Source: Eudorina sp. 2006-703-Eu-15 (taxonomy: Eukaryota; Chlorophyta; Chlorophyceae; Chlamydomonadales; Volvocaceae). Taken from it: DNA of 64,000 bases. Shown in pieces: positions 1-11,900 of the stretch. The stretch lies in assembly GCA_003117195.1 (NCBI GenBank), contig BDSI01000125.1:1-64000 (forward strand), in the 5' to 3' direction. Both the position numbers and the translations under genes were made by a program. The first letter of the stretch is position 1, and the number at the start of each line of letters is the position of its first letter. Below the pieces are notes generated by a model that had not been told where the DNA came from, did not search any database, and saw only the letters and a program-made list of their open reading frames with translations.

Positions 1-2963
1 GCATTACAAGGTCAGGGTCAGAGGATCCGCGCTGCTGGTCGAACGCTGACTCAGCTGAACTAACGTGGTAATGGGATTAGTACGACAATAGGAATCGTGG
101 GTCACCGGGTGGTTGAGGGTGGTTGGGGCCATCACGGCCACACCGGGCCTAACCCGCATGGACCTCCACACACTGGTCGTGCGTGCCCTGTGACGTACCG
201 CTCCCCGCCGCGGACCCGCTTCGCTACCTCACGCGGACCCATGGGCTGCCGCGTCGTCAATGGTGGCAGCGGGTTAAAGGGGGTCGCGGGCGCGTCGCAG
301 TCCGCCAGCGAAGAAAGAAGGCGTCACGCCCGCCAGCGCCCGCTGCAACATTCATCCACATCAAAATGACCTACTCATCTTCTGTTCTACAACGAAAATT
401 GACTTCACAACCACAAGGGACAATACCGATATCGAGTGTGGGCCATCAAGCCTGCAGCTGCCTACAGATGGGGTGGTGATCCCGCCTTGGTTGGGGTGGT
501 GGTTTGCTAATAGGGGCGCCCTGGTGGCTCAATCCCCCTGAGCGGGCTTTATCCCTAGCCGTGGTTGGTTTTCAGGAACGGCGTGGTTCCCAGGTAGTGT
601 GGGCCCGGGAGTGTTTCGGTGCACTTGTGGAGCCTGTCCGGAGCGCCATGGTGGCGCAAGTTTCATCTTGCAAAAATATGCGGTGGCCTGCTGTGACATT
701 TGATGTGACGTTGTCCCGTTACAAGTATACGGCACGTATGTGACATATATTTCCCATTGTCATTACTGAGGCCCGTCGTTCGATTTCTCTCTATCCTTCA
801 GCGGGTCAAAGGGCCACAATGTCTAGCTAGGTAAAGAGACAGGGCTACAGCGATGAGCCGAGCCGCAAACGCAGTATGAAAGCCTATGAACACGAACTTG
901 AACCATGCACCGATCTGTTGTACGTTACGACTTAGATGTCATTCATACGGGCCTCGCCTAAATCGCGCCCCGAGGCCATTCATACGCCCTTACAAGCTTG
1001 ACCGTTTACATGGTTTTAAGACCATGCAAGCTCCTCGCCCCTTGCCTGTTATCCATAATCAAGCAATGAACCAATATACAACACCACTGGAGTTGCATAA
1101 GACCAGCTGGCCTGGTGCGTTCAGGCCCTCTAAACCAGAGCAATCGTTTTCGGGATAATCCCAGCCAGTAGGCGGCACCTCGAACGTAACATTACGACGT
1201 TTCCGTAAGGTAAGCTGCCCCTAACCTTCTGCGCCCTTAACCTTCTGCTGGCCAAGGATCGATATGATTGCAACAGCTCGCCGACTTTGGAGCCGATTCA
1301 TGACGCAGCGGTTCTTGTTTATGTCATGCTACACTCAATGATTTCCGCAGGACTTTCATGACGCCTTCTCGAGGTCCAACCGCTGGTGACATGTTTGGCG
1401 CTACAGCACAGACCCGATTTATGGACTGGGGAGCTTGCAGTATGCAAACCACTGCATGCTCTATGTACACCATGTGTGGCAGAGGTGGTAGCCATTGATG
1501 CGAAGTTTGCGACGCAGCGATGCTTCAATGTCAGAAAGCTTGCTTATGTCGCTGCTTTGCAAGCTGTATTAACAAGTACAGAGGGGTAAGCCATACAAGC
1601 TTTGAGGAATCGACTGTCTTGGTGAGCCATATTTGATACCTGTATCGTCGGCCTAGCGATCGGCCTAGCGATCACCTGCACCAATTTCGTGGTGGAGTCA
1701 GCGAGGTGATGTGTCTTTGTGTTCCATGTCTCCCTCAGGTGCAAGCGACGCCTTTCAGGGCATCTATTGAGTCCCAAGCAATGCAAGCATCCCGAGGACC
1801 CCTTGAAGGACATCTGATATGGCAACATCCCTCCTCACATGGCATCAAATCGGTATCAGCACCCAAGGAGGACAATCTTAAGTTATCTCCAAGAACATCT
1901 TGCCAAGAAACATGCGCTTCGTCGAAAGCCCCAACGACACCACGCCGGTGCGAATTTGATCTTGGCGCACCTGGGAACTGTTACACAGTCCTGCACAGTC
2001 AAGTGGTCGAAATGTGACGCGGGCTACTCGTCGGCAGGTCTTATGAGGGGAATGTGATGCGATGCGCGGGCTACTGGTCGGAATGCCCTGGTAGAGGAAG
2101 GTGATGCGGTGCGGGCTACTGGTCGGAATGCCGCATTGGGGCAGGTGATGCGCGCTGCAACCTGTTGCGAACTTGGATTCTCCCGATTCTCACCCAGCCC
2201 CATATCCCTTCCCCGTCTAAGGTTTGGGTTATATATTGTCCTCAGGCTGCAGCCCCGACGCGGCACCCATAACAGCCAGGGTGCGCCAGGCTCCCTACCG
2301 ATGCGGGACCCAGTGACCCCACCCGATGATACCCGCCCCCGCCTCACGTTCAATCAGGTCACCCCGCCACACCCGCCGCCGCTGTGTGGTGGCTTGTAGG
2401 CGCCGTCGCCCCTCATCCTCCCACCATACGCGTCATTCCGCGATACGGTAACCCAGCGCAGCACTTGAAGGTCCTGTCCTTGGAGCTGCGGCACCGGTGA
2501 CTGCCGGTCGATCAAATGCTCATACCCCACACAAGCCTCAGCCACCCACCCGCCTACCTACATACCTGGCTACCCACCGACCCGGCCACCCTAGTCCGAC
2601 TGAGGAGCACCCTGCGCCTGGCAGCCCGCACATGTCTGATGAGTCGCCCCACATACATATACACACACTGCTGTACATGTCATAAACTACATCGCGGCAC
2701 GCAAAGCAGCCCAGAGCCTCTCCTCCCTTGAAGAGCGCCGCCCGCACCCTGCCCCCCCATTGGCCGCCCAGATAGTAAGGCAGGCAGGCAGGCAGGCCGC
2801 CGCCAACCGCCAAACGCACCCACCCGTGCACCAAATCCCCGCGATGCTTTTCGTTTCACAACACCCCGTATCTAACCCCGTATCTGACCCTCATGCCAGC
2901 ACAATCCCACAGCCAGCGGTGTCCCATCACATCCCGTCACAACACGTCGCGCCTCGTGGTGCC
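1..2963. other. Gene-free left flank, probably TPLATE 3' UTR plus intergenic DNA
   Basis: No reading frame here shows a recognisable protein, codon bias or splice-site structure like the genes to the right, and base composition is less GC-rich than in the exons. The right part should hold the 3' UTR of the minus-strand TPLATE gene; a TGTAA motif read on the minus strand (TTACA at 1981-1985) is a possible polyadenylation signal about 980 bases past the stop. Imperfect direct repeats of about 50 bases lie at roughly 2018-2155, and a 12-base unit is duplicated near 1652-1675. I see no RNA gene or mobile element. Confidence 0.5.
1981..1985 (-). terminator. Possible TGTAA polyadenylation signal of TPLATE
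   Basis: TTACA on the plus strand reads TGTAA on the minus strand, the motif volvocine algae use before the cleavage site. It is about 980 bases past the TPLATE stop at 2964. A five-base motif occurs by chance, so this is weak. Confidence 0.2.
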
Positions 2964-5900
2964 CTACATCGCCAGGCTGCTGAGCCGCTGCCACTCCAGC
3001 AGCGCGGCGTTCTTCAGCATGACCGTGTTGAGCCCATCAGGGCCCGGGGGCGGCGTCCACGCCCGCGAGGCCGAAGGAGCCCATGGGCGCCAACGTGTCA
3101 AGCTGGGCCGCGCTGGCGGCGTAGGACTGCAGCAGCGCGGACACCCGGGGTGCAGCGTCGGCTTGGCGCTGGGGCGGGCTGCCCGGTGCGGCCGGCCCCG
3201 CCCAGGCTGGCGGTGCCGGACGACACCTGGGTCAGCCAGGAGGCGGCGCCGTTCTGGATGCACAGCACCAGATCCGGGGAGGAGGACCTGCGGAGAGGGA
3301 GAGATGGGGGCCAGGTTGGCGAGCGATGGACACGACCACGATTCGTTCTTTTCCATGAGATTGACAGTATTAAGAAATTACCCCGGGTCAAGTCCGGATC
3401 GGGCCCGTTTTCCTGTTGATCCCCCCCCCAACACGACCCCCAACATAAGACCAGCCCGTTGGGCATCGCATCGCATCGGTGCAGTGCAGTGCGGTGCGAG
3501 CCCCTTCCCTGTCATGCCATCAGGGCAGTGAAACCGCGAAAACCACTACCAAGAACCGGAGGTCTTGGTGGTGTCCAGCCCCTGCCCTCGCCTCCCGTTG
3601 GCGACGTTCGGCGGCCTACCGGAGGGAGAAGGTGAAGAACGTCTCCGCGGTGCCGCCCGGCGCCGGGCCGGCATCAGCTGGGTCACCACCACCAGTGAGA
3701 GCACGTCGCCCGGGGCAGTGTCCGCCACGAAGGCCGCCTGGAAGCCGTACACCGCCGGCACGTGCTGCAGCCACACGCAGCCCAGCGGCTGCCGCAGCAG
3801 CGCCGACAGCAGCAGCGCCCCACCCTCGGGGCCGGGCCAGGTGCATGCGCCTGCCGGTACCCGGCGAGAGGGCAGGCAGGCGGGGAGGTGCGAACCCGGG
3901 TGGCCCTTTCTAAGTCCTCCAACAAAGGGAGGCCGTCGGTGTTCGGCTGAGGGACCGTGAGCACCCCGACTACCCAGCCGCTCTGATCAGCGGCCGGGAC
4001 CAGCAGGGGCACTTGTGGCATACGGGCATTATTTCCCGGCTTAGCTTAGCTGTGCCCCTTGCATGTCACGCATACCTGCTCAGCCTGCCTACGAAACACA
4101 CACGGGCCTGGGTGGTTCGGGCGGGCTTCTCGCACACCTGTGCACACGTTGAGCGCCGTCCCCCTCCCCCATCTCCGCACCTGATAGCTCCGCCCTGGCC
4201 GGCAGGGTGCCCCAGGTCTTGAAGAAGTCGGCGGCTCGGGCAGCAGCCGCGGCGGCCGCAGCAGCACGACCGACGGGATGTCCAGCGGCAGGCAGATCAG
4301 CTGCAGCGGCGAGCTGTCGGTGCGGGCGGGCCCCGGCACAGCTGCAGCCGGGGTGCAGCTGCAGGTCGCCGTAGCCCAGCAACTTGAACTGCGCGTCAGG
4401 GAGAGGAGGGACGAAGAGGAGCGAGCTTGGGGCGGGGAAGCCAGGTGCGCGGCGCTGAGGGCCCGAGGAGCACGTGAGCTTCCGAACGTGAGGATGTCTT
4501 CTCGGGGCGCGCTGGCCAAGAGCGCGGCAGCCGCGTGCGGCCACCCTTGCACTTGCAGGCGCTCCCCCAAAGCGAGGCGGCTATGCTTTGACCAGCAGGC
4601 GGTCGCCGGACATTGCTAAGACGACAATCGGGTCCCACGGGCAGGGCGCTGCAGCACAGTACACGGTGCGCCGCAAGCGAGCTGGCCAGGCAGGGTGCGG
4701 GGAAGTGAGAGGCGGGATCCACGTCGGACCACGTGGGTCCCGGGTTACGACAGTGGGACCTTCCACCCCCTCCTCCCCGATTCTCGTGCCCCAGTGCGGG
4801 CGCCCTCACCCTCTCTCACTCTCACTCTCTCTCTCACTCACCGTGAAGGACGCCACCGCCCGGTCGTGCGCCGCCATCCTCGGCAGCTCCCAGGCGGCCG
4901 CCCGGCGGCTGCTGGACAGCAGCGGCCCGTTGGTCTTGAGCGCCACCTCCACATCGGAGATGTCCACCGGGAGCCTGTCGGTGGTGAGGATGAGGGTGGT
5001 AACGATGAGGGCAGCCAGGCGCCGAGCGGAATGGCTACCACGCGGCGATCACCGAGGGTACCTCAGGGGTCAGGGCGGGGACGGACGGACGGACGGACGG
5101 ACGGACGGACGTGCGCCATGGAGCCGCGATGCAGGCAAGCGGGAGGGGGTGTGTGAGGCGGTTTCGGCTGACCCACCGATGACCCGCTGGCATCCACTGC
5201 CACCTCACTGACTCATTCGGAGTTGCCGATGGTCAGTCAACAACACGTGCTCGGTGTGTGGCGTACCATCCAGCCAGCCCGTCCGCGACGCGACACCAGG
5301 GGGGCGCTGCGGCATCTGGGGCCCGGTGGGCCTCCATCCGCCGACACAGGTTGCGGCGTTGTGCAGCACACGCGGCGAGGCGGGATGATGAGGATGATTC
5401 TCTTCGTTGCCGCTGCTGCGCAGCACTGGTGGTACGCCCGTTGGTGCGCTGACGGGGACCGGACCCGATCACCCCGTCCGAGCCATCCAAACAGCTCCCA
5501 GGGAGGCGCCTTGCTGGGGGCACCTGGCTCGCCCCCCCCCCCGCCCGCGCACCTGTTCACGGCGCTCAGCATGACGGTGATGGTGGACGCGTTGCCGCGC
5601 GCCGGGTCGGGCCACACGAAGCAGCCCCGCAGCAGCACCGGGTCCGACGGGCCCGTCAGCTCCTGCCAGGGCTGTGCGTCGTCTGCACCGTCGTCCAGAA
5701 CGTCTCGTTGTCCAGCCGGTACTGGGTTCGGCTGGAGAGTGTGGGGCCAGAGGCGGGGGACGCGCAGGGCGCCGTGGCGTCCTCCTCCGGCGGCTGCAGG
5801 GCGCACAGCCCGGCGGCCACCACGGGCCGCGGCGCCTCCGCCGCGGCGGCGGCCGCGATGAGGTGCTGGGACAGCGCGCGGTGCCGCCGCGCGCGTTTGG

Positions 5901-8900
5901 AGTTCTGGAGGGCGATGGCGGAGAGGGGCGCGAAGGGGTAGCCCCACACGGGCACGGAGGCGGCGGCGGAGTGCACCTGCGAGCGGGGAGGAGGGGCGAG
6001 GAGGTGGTCCGGAGGTCAGGGGAGCAGAAGAAAGAAACAGCCCAGACACACCCAGCCCGAACACACCCTGCCCAGACACACCCAGGTCAGGGGATCCATG
6101 CGCGGAGAACTTCGCCGATATGGAATACCCTATATGTCACATCAAGGATAGAGGAGTCTACAGGCGTAGTTTGTGCGGAGAGGCGATGCGTCCGTGCACA
6201 ACCGTGTTACCAGTGCGGGGCAACGCCGGTGATAACACCGCTGCCGTGCCGCGGCCTGCCACGTACCGTAGCGCAACAAGGCCAGGCTACCTCGGGGGTT
6301 TCAAGCACCAATCAGCACAGGGCCGCAGTGCACAACGCGGCACAGGCCGTGTAACTCACGAGGTATGAGTTGCCCGGGGCGGCGCGCTGCTTGGCCGCCT
6401 CCTCGGGCGCCTGCCCGCCCGGAGCCGCCGTGTCGCCGTTGGCCGCCGTGCCGTGGCCGCCGAATGCCGCGGTCTCCACGGACTGCGCCGGGCCCAGCGC
6501 CTGCCCCTGCGTCGCCGTGGCTGCCGCCACCGCCGCCGCCAGCGACGGCGGCAGCTGCGCGTCCTGCTGCGCCTCCTCCGGGTGGTAAGCGGAGGAGGCG
6601 TCCGACGAGTCGTCGTCCGCCACCGCCGCCGCTGCAGCAGCCCCGCCGCCGTCCGCGCTGTGGGCCTGCAGCCGACAGGACCAGCCCCCGTCGGGCCGCG
6701 CAAATACGGTGCCACGGAGTCACACAAGCACGACACACGAGGCAGTCCGGTGACCGCAGTGGCTTCGCTTGAAGTTCACACCGGAAGGAGCAGACCAGGA
6801 GGCAGGAAGGCGCCCGGCCTCAGCGACATGTACCGCAGATCGTTCAGGACGGCATGCGCTGAGGGCCGTCCTGACGACTGCGCTTCTTCTTCGGGCTACC
6901 GTACGGTGGTGAGGACCGAGCGACGGGCAGCGAGTTGCGCCGCGTGTGCCGCTGTGCAGCGTGGCCGCCCCGTTTGTGACCGACCGCCTGCTTCATCCCT
7001 CCCACGATGGCGGCACACTCCTAACGGGCGCCCCCCCCCCGCTTCCCCTGGCTGGGGCTGGGGTTGGTGCCCCGGAGCTCGGGCTCCTCGGGGTTCGGAT
7101 CCCCGCCCTGCCCGCACTTGGGGTCACGGCGGCCAGTGGCGGCCCTGCACCCTATGGCCGACTGGGCCCCCCGCCCCCACACGGCGGCCAGCGACGGACC
7201 TGTTTGACGAGCATGCCCAGCGCCGCCACCGTGGGCGGCAGGTTGACCGGCGGCGTGTAGGTCATGATGGTGGCCAGGCAGCGCAGAACCCGCTTGCACC
7301 AGTCCCGCACGTGCGGGGTAGCTGCAGAGAACGGGGGCCGGGGGAGTCGCCGCCGCAGCGCGCGTTGCAGCGGCAATTGTCAGAGCAGCCGACATAAGCC
7401 AGACGGGCCAGAACCAGTCAAGGGCAGGGCATCATACCACCAAAGTACCCGCGCGACATGCCATGGCTTTCTGGTCTGGTTCGGGTTAGGGACTTGGGTT
7501 CATCAAGCACTACCGGGTTGGCGCGGGGCCTCGCACGGATACGACAGGTCAGGCCCAGCCCAGCCCAGGCGCAGCGCGCATCCGTGAGCCCTGCTCCCGT
7601 CACCTCCCGGGTCTATTGCCCCGTCATGGTCCTCCCAGCCCAGACCCCCGGCCCGTTCCCTTGTCCCTCATGCCGCACCAAGCCCCATGTCCAGTCAGCT
7701 GCGCCTGCCCCTCCTGCCGCAACGACGGCCCGCAGCCCACTGCCCCTCGGACCACGACGGCCCGCAGCCCACTGCCCCTCGGACCACGAGATTCTAAACA
7801 TCCCGCCCACGAGCCCCCTCACCGGCCAGCTCCGTGCCGATGAAGTGGCGCATCACCGCCTCCATGCGCTTGGCCACCGCCGCCGCCTGGCCGTGCGCCG
7901 CGCCCGCCGCGCCGTGCGGCACCGCGTCCGCGATGGCGTTAAGCAGCAGCGCCGCCAGGTGCTGCAGCGCCGCAAGCGCCACCAGCAGCCCCGTGACCTC
8001 GTACTCGGGCGCCTCGCACAGCGCGGACGCGGAGGCGATGTCGAACAGGAACGGCCGGGAGCTGTCCGTCCACGCCTGAGGGCCAGTCCGGGGAAGTGGG
8101 CGGGGACGGGCAACGATTGAGTGTTTGAAAATGCAACCCGCCCGACCCGAACGATCGAGTGTGTTGCGAATCGGTCAACGGATAGAATCCGAAGGGCGAG
8201 GGCACGGAAGGCGCGACGGACCCCCCGGGCGGGTGGTGCTGGGGAAGGGCCTCAAGCGGTGGTGCCGGAGGGTCGAGCAAGCTGGTGGACAGGTGAAGGA
8301 CTTGCATCATGGCACGTCATTCAGTGCGCCAGGCGAGCCGGAGGGAACAGCGGGGAGAGGAGAGCCCCGGGTGAGCACGTGCGGGCGAGGGGTGGAGGGG
8401 AGGCGGCTGGGTGGAGGAGTCCGGCGACCCCAGGAGCAGCGAGGAGCCGCGCAGCAGGACCAGGCGTGCCCGCGACCTGACGTGGTCGACACAGCAACAT
8501 ACAACGTTGCATTGCAGGTGATGTCGAGGTAGTGAGTTTTGCAGCTGGTTTGGGTCGGGCGGGTCGGGCGTGCCCGCTGTTTCCCCTGCCGGGCGGCTTC
8601 CCCTGCCCCGGCGCACGCTCCCCCGGCCGTCCGCCGTCCGCGGCCGCACCTGGCGCCCCGCCTTGAACAGCCCTCCCGCCAGCGCCGAGCCCAGCAGATC
8701 GCGTCGCCTGCTGGCGGCCAGCGCGTCCGCGCCCCGCACCAGCAGCGAGTCCAGGCAGCCCAGCAGCACCTCCCACCGTTCGTCCCAGTGCCCTGACAGG
8801 CCCAGGCAGTGGGCCGCCACCCAGACCACGCGCGGCCGGACGGAGGCGCTCAGGCCCCCCCAGCTGGACAGCACCTGCGCGACGGGGGAGGGGTCCAGAG

Positions 8901-11900
8901 GGTGGCAGGGGTGGGGTTCGAACGAACAACAGACCCGGAGGCGAGGGGGAAAAGGGGATCGACTGCGACTCGCGGGAGTGTGCACGAGCTGCGCACAGTA
9001 GGCTCGCCCCGAGCAGGTAGCCCCTAGCACTTCATCCGGGGAAGCGAGCCTACAGTGCGCATCACCTGTGTCAGAGGGGCGCCAACGGTCATCGCACGGC
9101 GCCTGGCGCTTTCTTATAATGGCTTGCACAGGTACATGATACCACTCGTGAACTTAGTAGATGCGGCCAGGGAGGTCCAACAGGCAGCGCGGATGTGGAC
9201 CTGCGCGCCGCAGCAGCGCAGCGGTAGACCCACCTTGAGGAGCAGCCCCTGGAGCTGATCCGACCGCTCCCGCACGTATGACAGCAGCGCCCGGCAGTGC
9301 GCCTCCGCCTTGACCTCCTGCTGCGCGCCCGGCTGCGCGCCCGCCAAGCTGCCCACCGGCATGCCGTACGGCGTGCCGTACCCCAGACCCGCATACGGCG
9401 CGCCGCCCAGCGCCTGCCCCGCCGCCGCAGCTTTCTCCGCCGCCTCCACCGCCTCCGCCACCAGCCGCCCGAGCATCGCCTGCACGGACCTCGTGGCCTG
9501 CAGCGCCGCCTGCAGCAGCCCCAGCCAGAGGTCCACGGTGAGGTTGTTGAAGTCCACGGGCATGGTGCCCGTCGGCTGGACGGTAGGGTTGGCCGTGATG
9601 GCCGGCATTACGTACGGCTCCCAGGCCACGCAGGCGGCGGAGGCAACCAGGACCTCACTCGCCACGGCGACCCACTGCACAGCCTGGCCCAGGCGATGCG
9701 TGAGAGAGGCCGCGGACGCGCCGCCGCCGCTGGAGGCGGCGGCGGAGTGGGTCGGCGGGTGGCGGTCATGGCGCGCGGCGGCGGCGTGCTCCGCGCTCAG
9801 CTCCGCGGCCACAGCGGCCGCGGGGTGGTGCGCCACCTGCTGCAGCAGGCACTGGAGCAGCTCGTGGCGCAGGGTGGAGGCGGAGGTGGGCGGCCTGCGA
9901 GGGTATAGGAAATGGGTAGACATGCTCAAACTGCGAGGGAGTCAGGACGAGGACCGGACGAGGAGAGCGCGCACCGGGGAATAGCGAAAGGAGAGCGTGC
10001 GGCGGTGTCGACCCATATACGGTAAATTTCGCCATTGAAAACCAACGCACACGCCACGGATATTCGAAGCTGGCCAACCTAGAGATTTGTCTCCGCCCCC
10101 GTCTCGGGGCGCACCGGCCGTTGCAGTGAGTTTACACCGCGGCGCCCTCTGGGCTCTGGGCCCCCGACCCTCCTGGTACTCCATCGACTGCTCTCTCGGA
10201 TGTGGGGGCAGCCGCGCACGCGCCCGTGGCCCCGCCTACCCGAGCCCCGGTGCAGGCCCCCCCTGGTGTGTGCGCCGAGTCTCATCGCCTCCCCTCGGGA
10301 CCCTACCGCGCAACCCTAAAACCCGACCCACACACTGCCATGCCACCTGAACGCCCGGCTTGCCGCCGCCTTGTGAATGGCCCCCTAGACCAGCCGTTAT
10401 TAACACACACAAGGCCCAGGTTCCTATCAAGATGTAGAGAGACACACGACTCCACACACCTGGCAAGGATCGCCGCTGCTGCATCTGCGGCGGATACCTG
10501 GGACGGCGCTGGCCCGGGGCTCAGCAGCGAGCCCGCGTCATCACCGGTGGGTGACGTGGGCAGTCTGGGGGATGTCGCCGCGGAAGTCGACGCCGCCGCG
10601 GCCGCGGCTGCGGCCGCGGCGGCAGCCGCCTCTTCCTCCTGCTTCGCCGCCGCTGCCGCTTCCGCCGCGGCCGCGGCGGCGCTTTCCTGCGCGACGGATG
10701 CCGCCGGTGATGCCACCGGCGACAATGCGTCCGCGCCCTTCGTCTTGCTGCGGAAGAAGCGGCTGCGGAAGCCGCCGCCTTTGTCCTTCTCCGGCTTGGC
10801 GCTGCGGCCGCTGTCCACTGGAGAGCTGACATTGGAGCCCTTCGACTCAATGGACCGCGTCAGCGTCAGCGGCGGAGGCGGCCGCGACGGCGCGGTGCGC
10901 GACATGGACGGCAGGCTGACCAACCGGTTGCCCGACGGTGAGGGGATCGCGGCGGCGCTGGCTGCGGTATACACACATCGCCCCGCAGCGGGTAAGGCGT
11001 GGAAATGGCACGGATAGGCCCCCCCAGGGCGGTGACCACCAGCAATCACACATGGAATGAGCGCGGACACTGGTTCTGTCAAGAACAAGTCCTGATCCTT
11101 CCAACAGGACAGTAACACCTCGGGGCAACGACAAAGCTAGCGGCAGCCGCTTCCCAATCCGTGCACCTTCTGTGCGTGTCTTCTCGTGCCCATGCCGTGC
11201 CGGGGTCCTTACACGCGCTTACCAGCCTCGTCAAGCAACCCTTTCCCCCCGACCCGTTGCGGGCTGCAACGGTGCCGTCCCTCTCCACCCGGATGCCCTC
11301 CCTCCCCCGGGCCCCCTGCCCCGCCCCCCACGCAGCCGCTGCCGTACCCTGCGCGGACGAGAACGCGCCCATGGCCTCCGCCGCGGGCGCCTTGCCCGAC
11401 AAGACTGCACCCATGTACGGCTCCTTCAGCAGCGCCGACACGCGGCAGAAAGGTGGCACCGCCGTCACTATCCCCGCAGCCGCGGCCGCGGCCGCGGCCG
11501 CGCCGTCGGCGGCGACCCGCGGAGACGGGCTCCCGACCGCGCTCGTCAGCAGCCCCAGAGGGTCCGACTCAGCCGACGAAGGGGGCGGCGGCGGCGCCAG
11601 CGGCGCGGACCCCAGCCCGGCGCCTGCCTGCGCCCGCGCGCCCGTGCTGGTTCGGTATTCCATTTCGGAGGCCACGGCCGCCCGCCAGGCGGATGCGAAG
11701 ATCCGCGCGCGGCGGGACACGTCCTCGACGCAGCTGGCCAGGGGCCAGAGCTTCCGCAGGACGTCGGTGCGGGCTGCCGGCTGTGGGTCCAGATGCACGC
11801 GGGCGGGTCGGGACGTGCGCGGGAGGACGGGGGGCCGGTCGGCAGGGCGGGGCGCAGCGGTCGGGTGGATGTCATCGGCTGAGCTAGGCGCATCAGCTCG

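Noticed and set aside
1..2960. Small ORFs in the left flank
   Set aside because: None exceeds about 110 codons or resembles a known protein, and codon use differs from the real exons.
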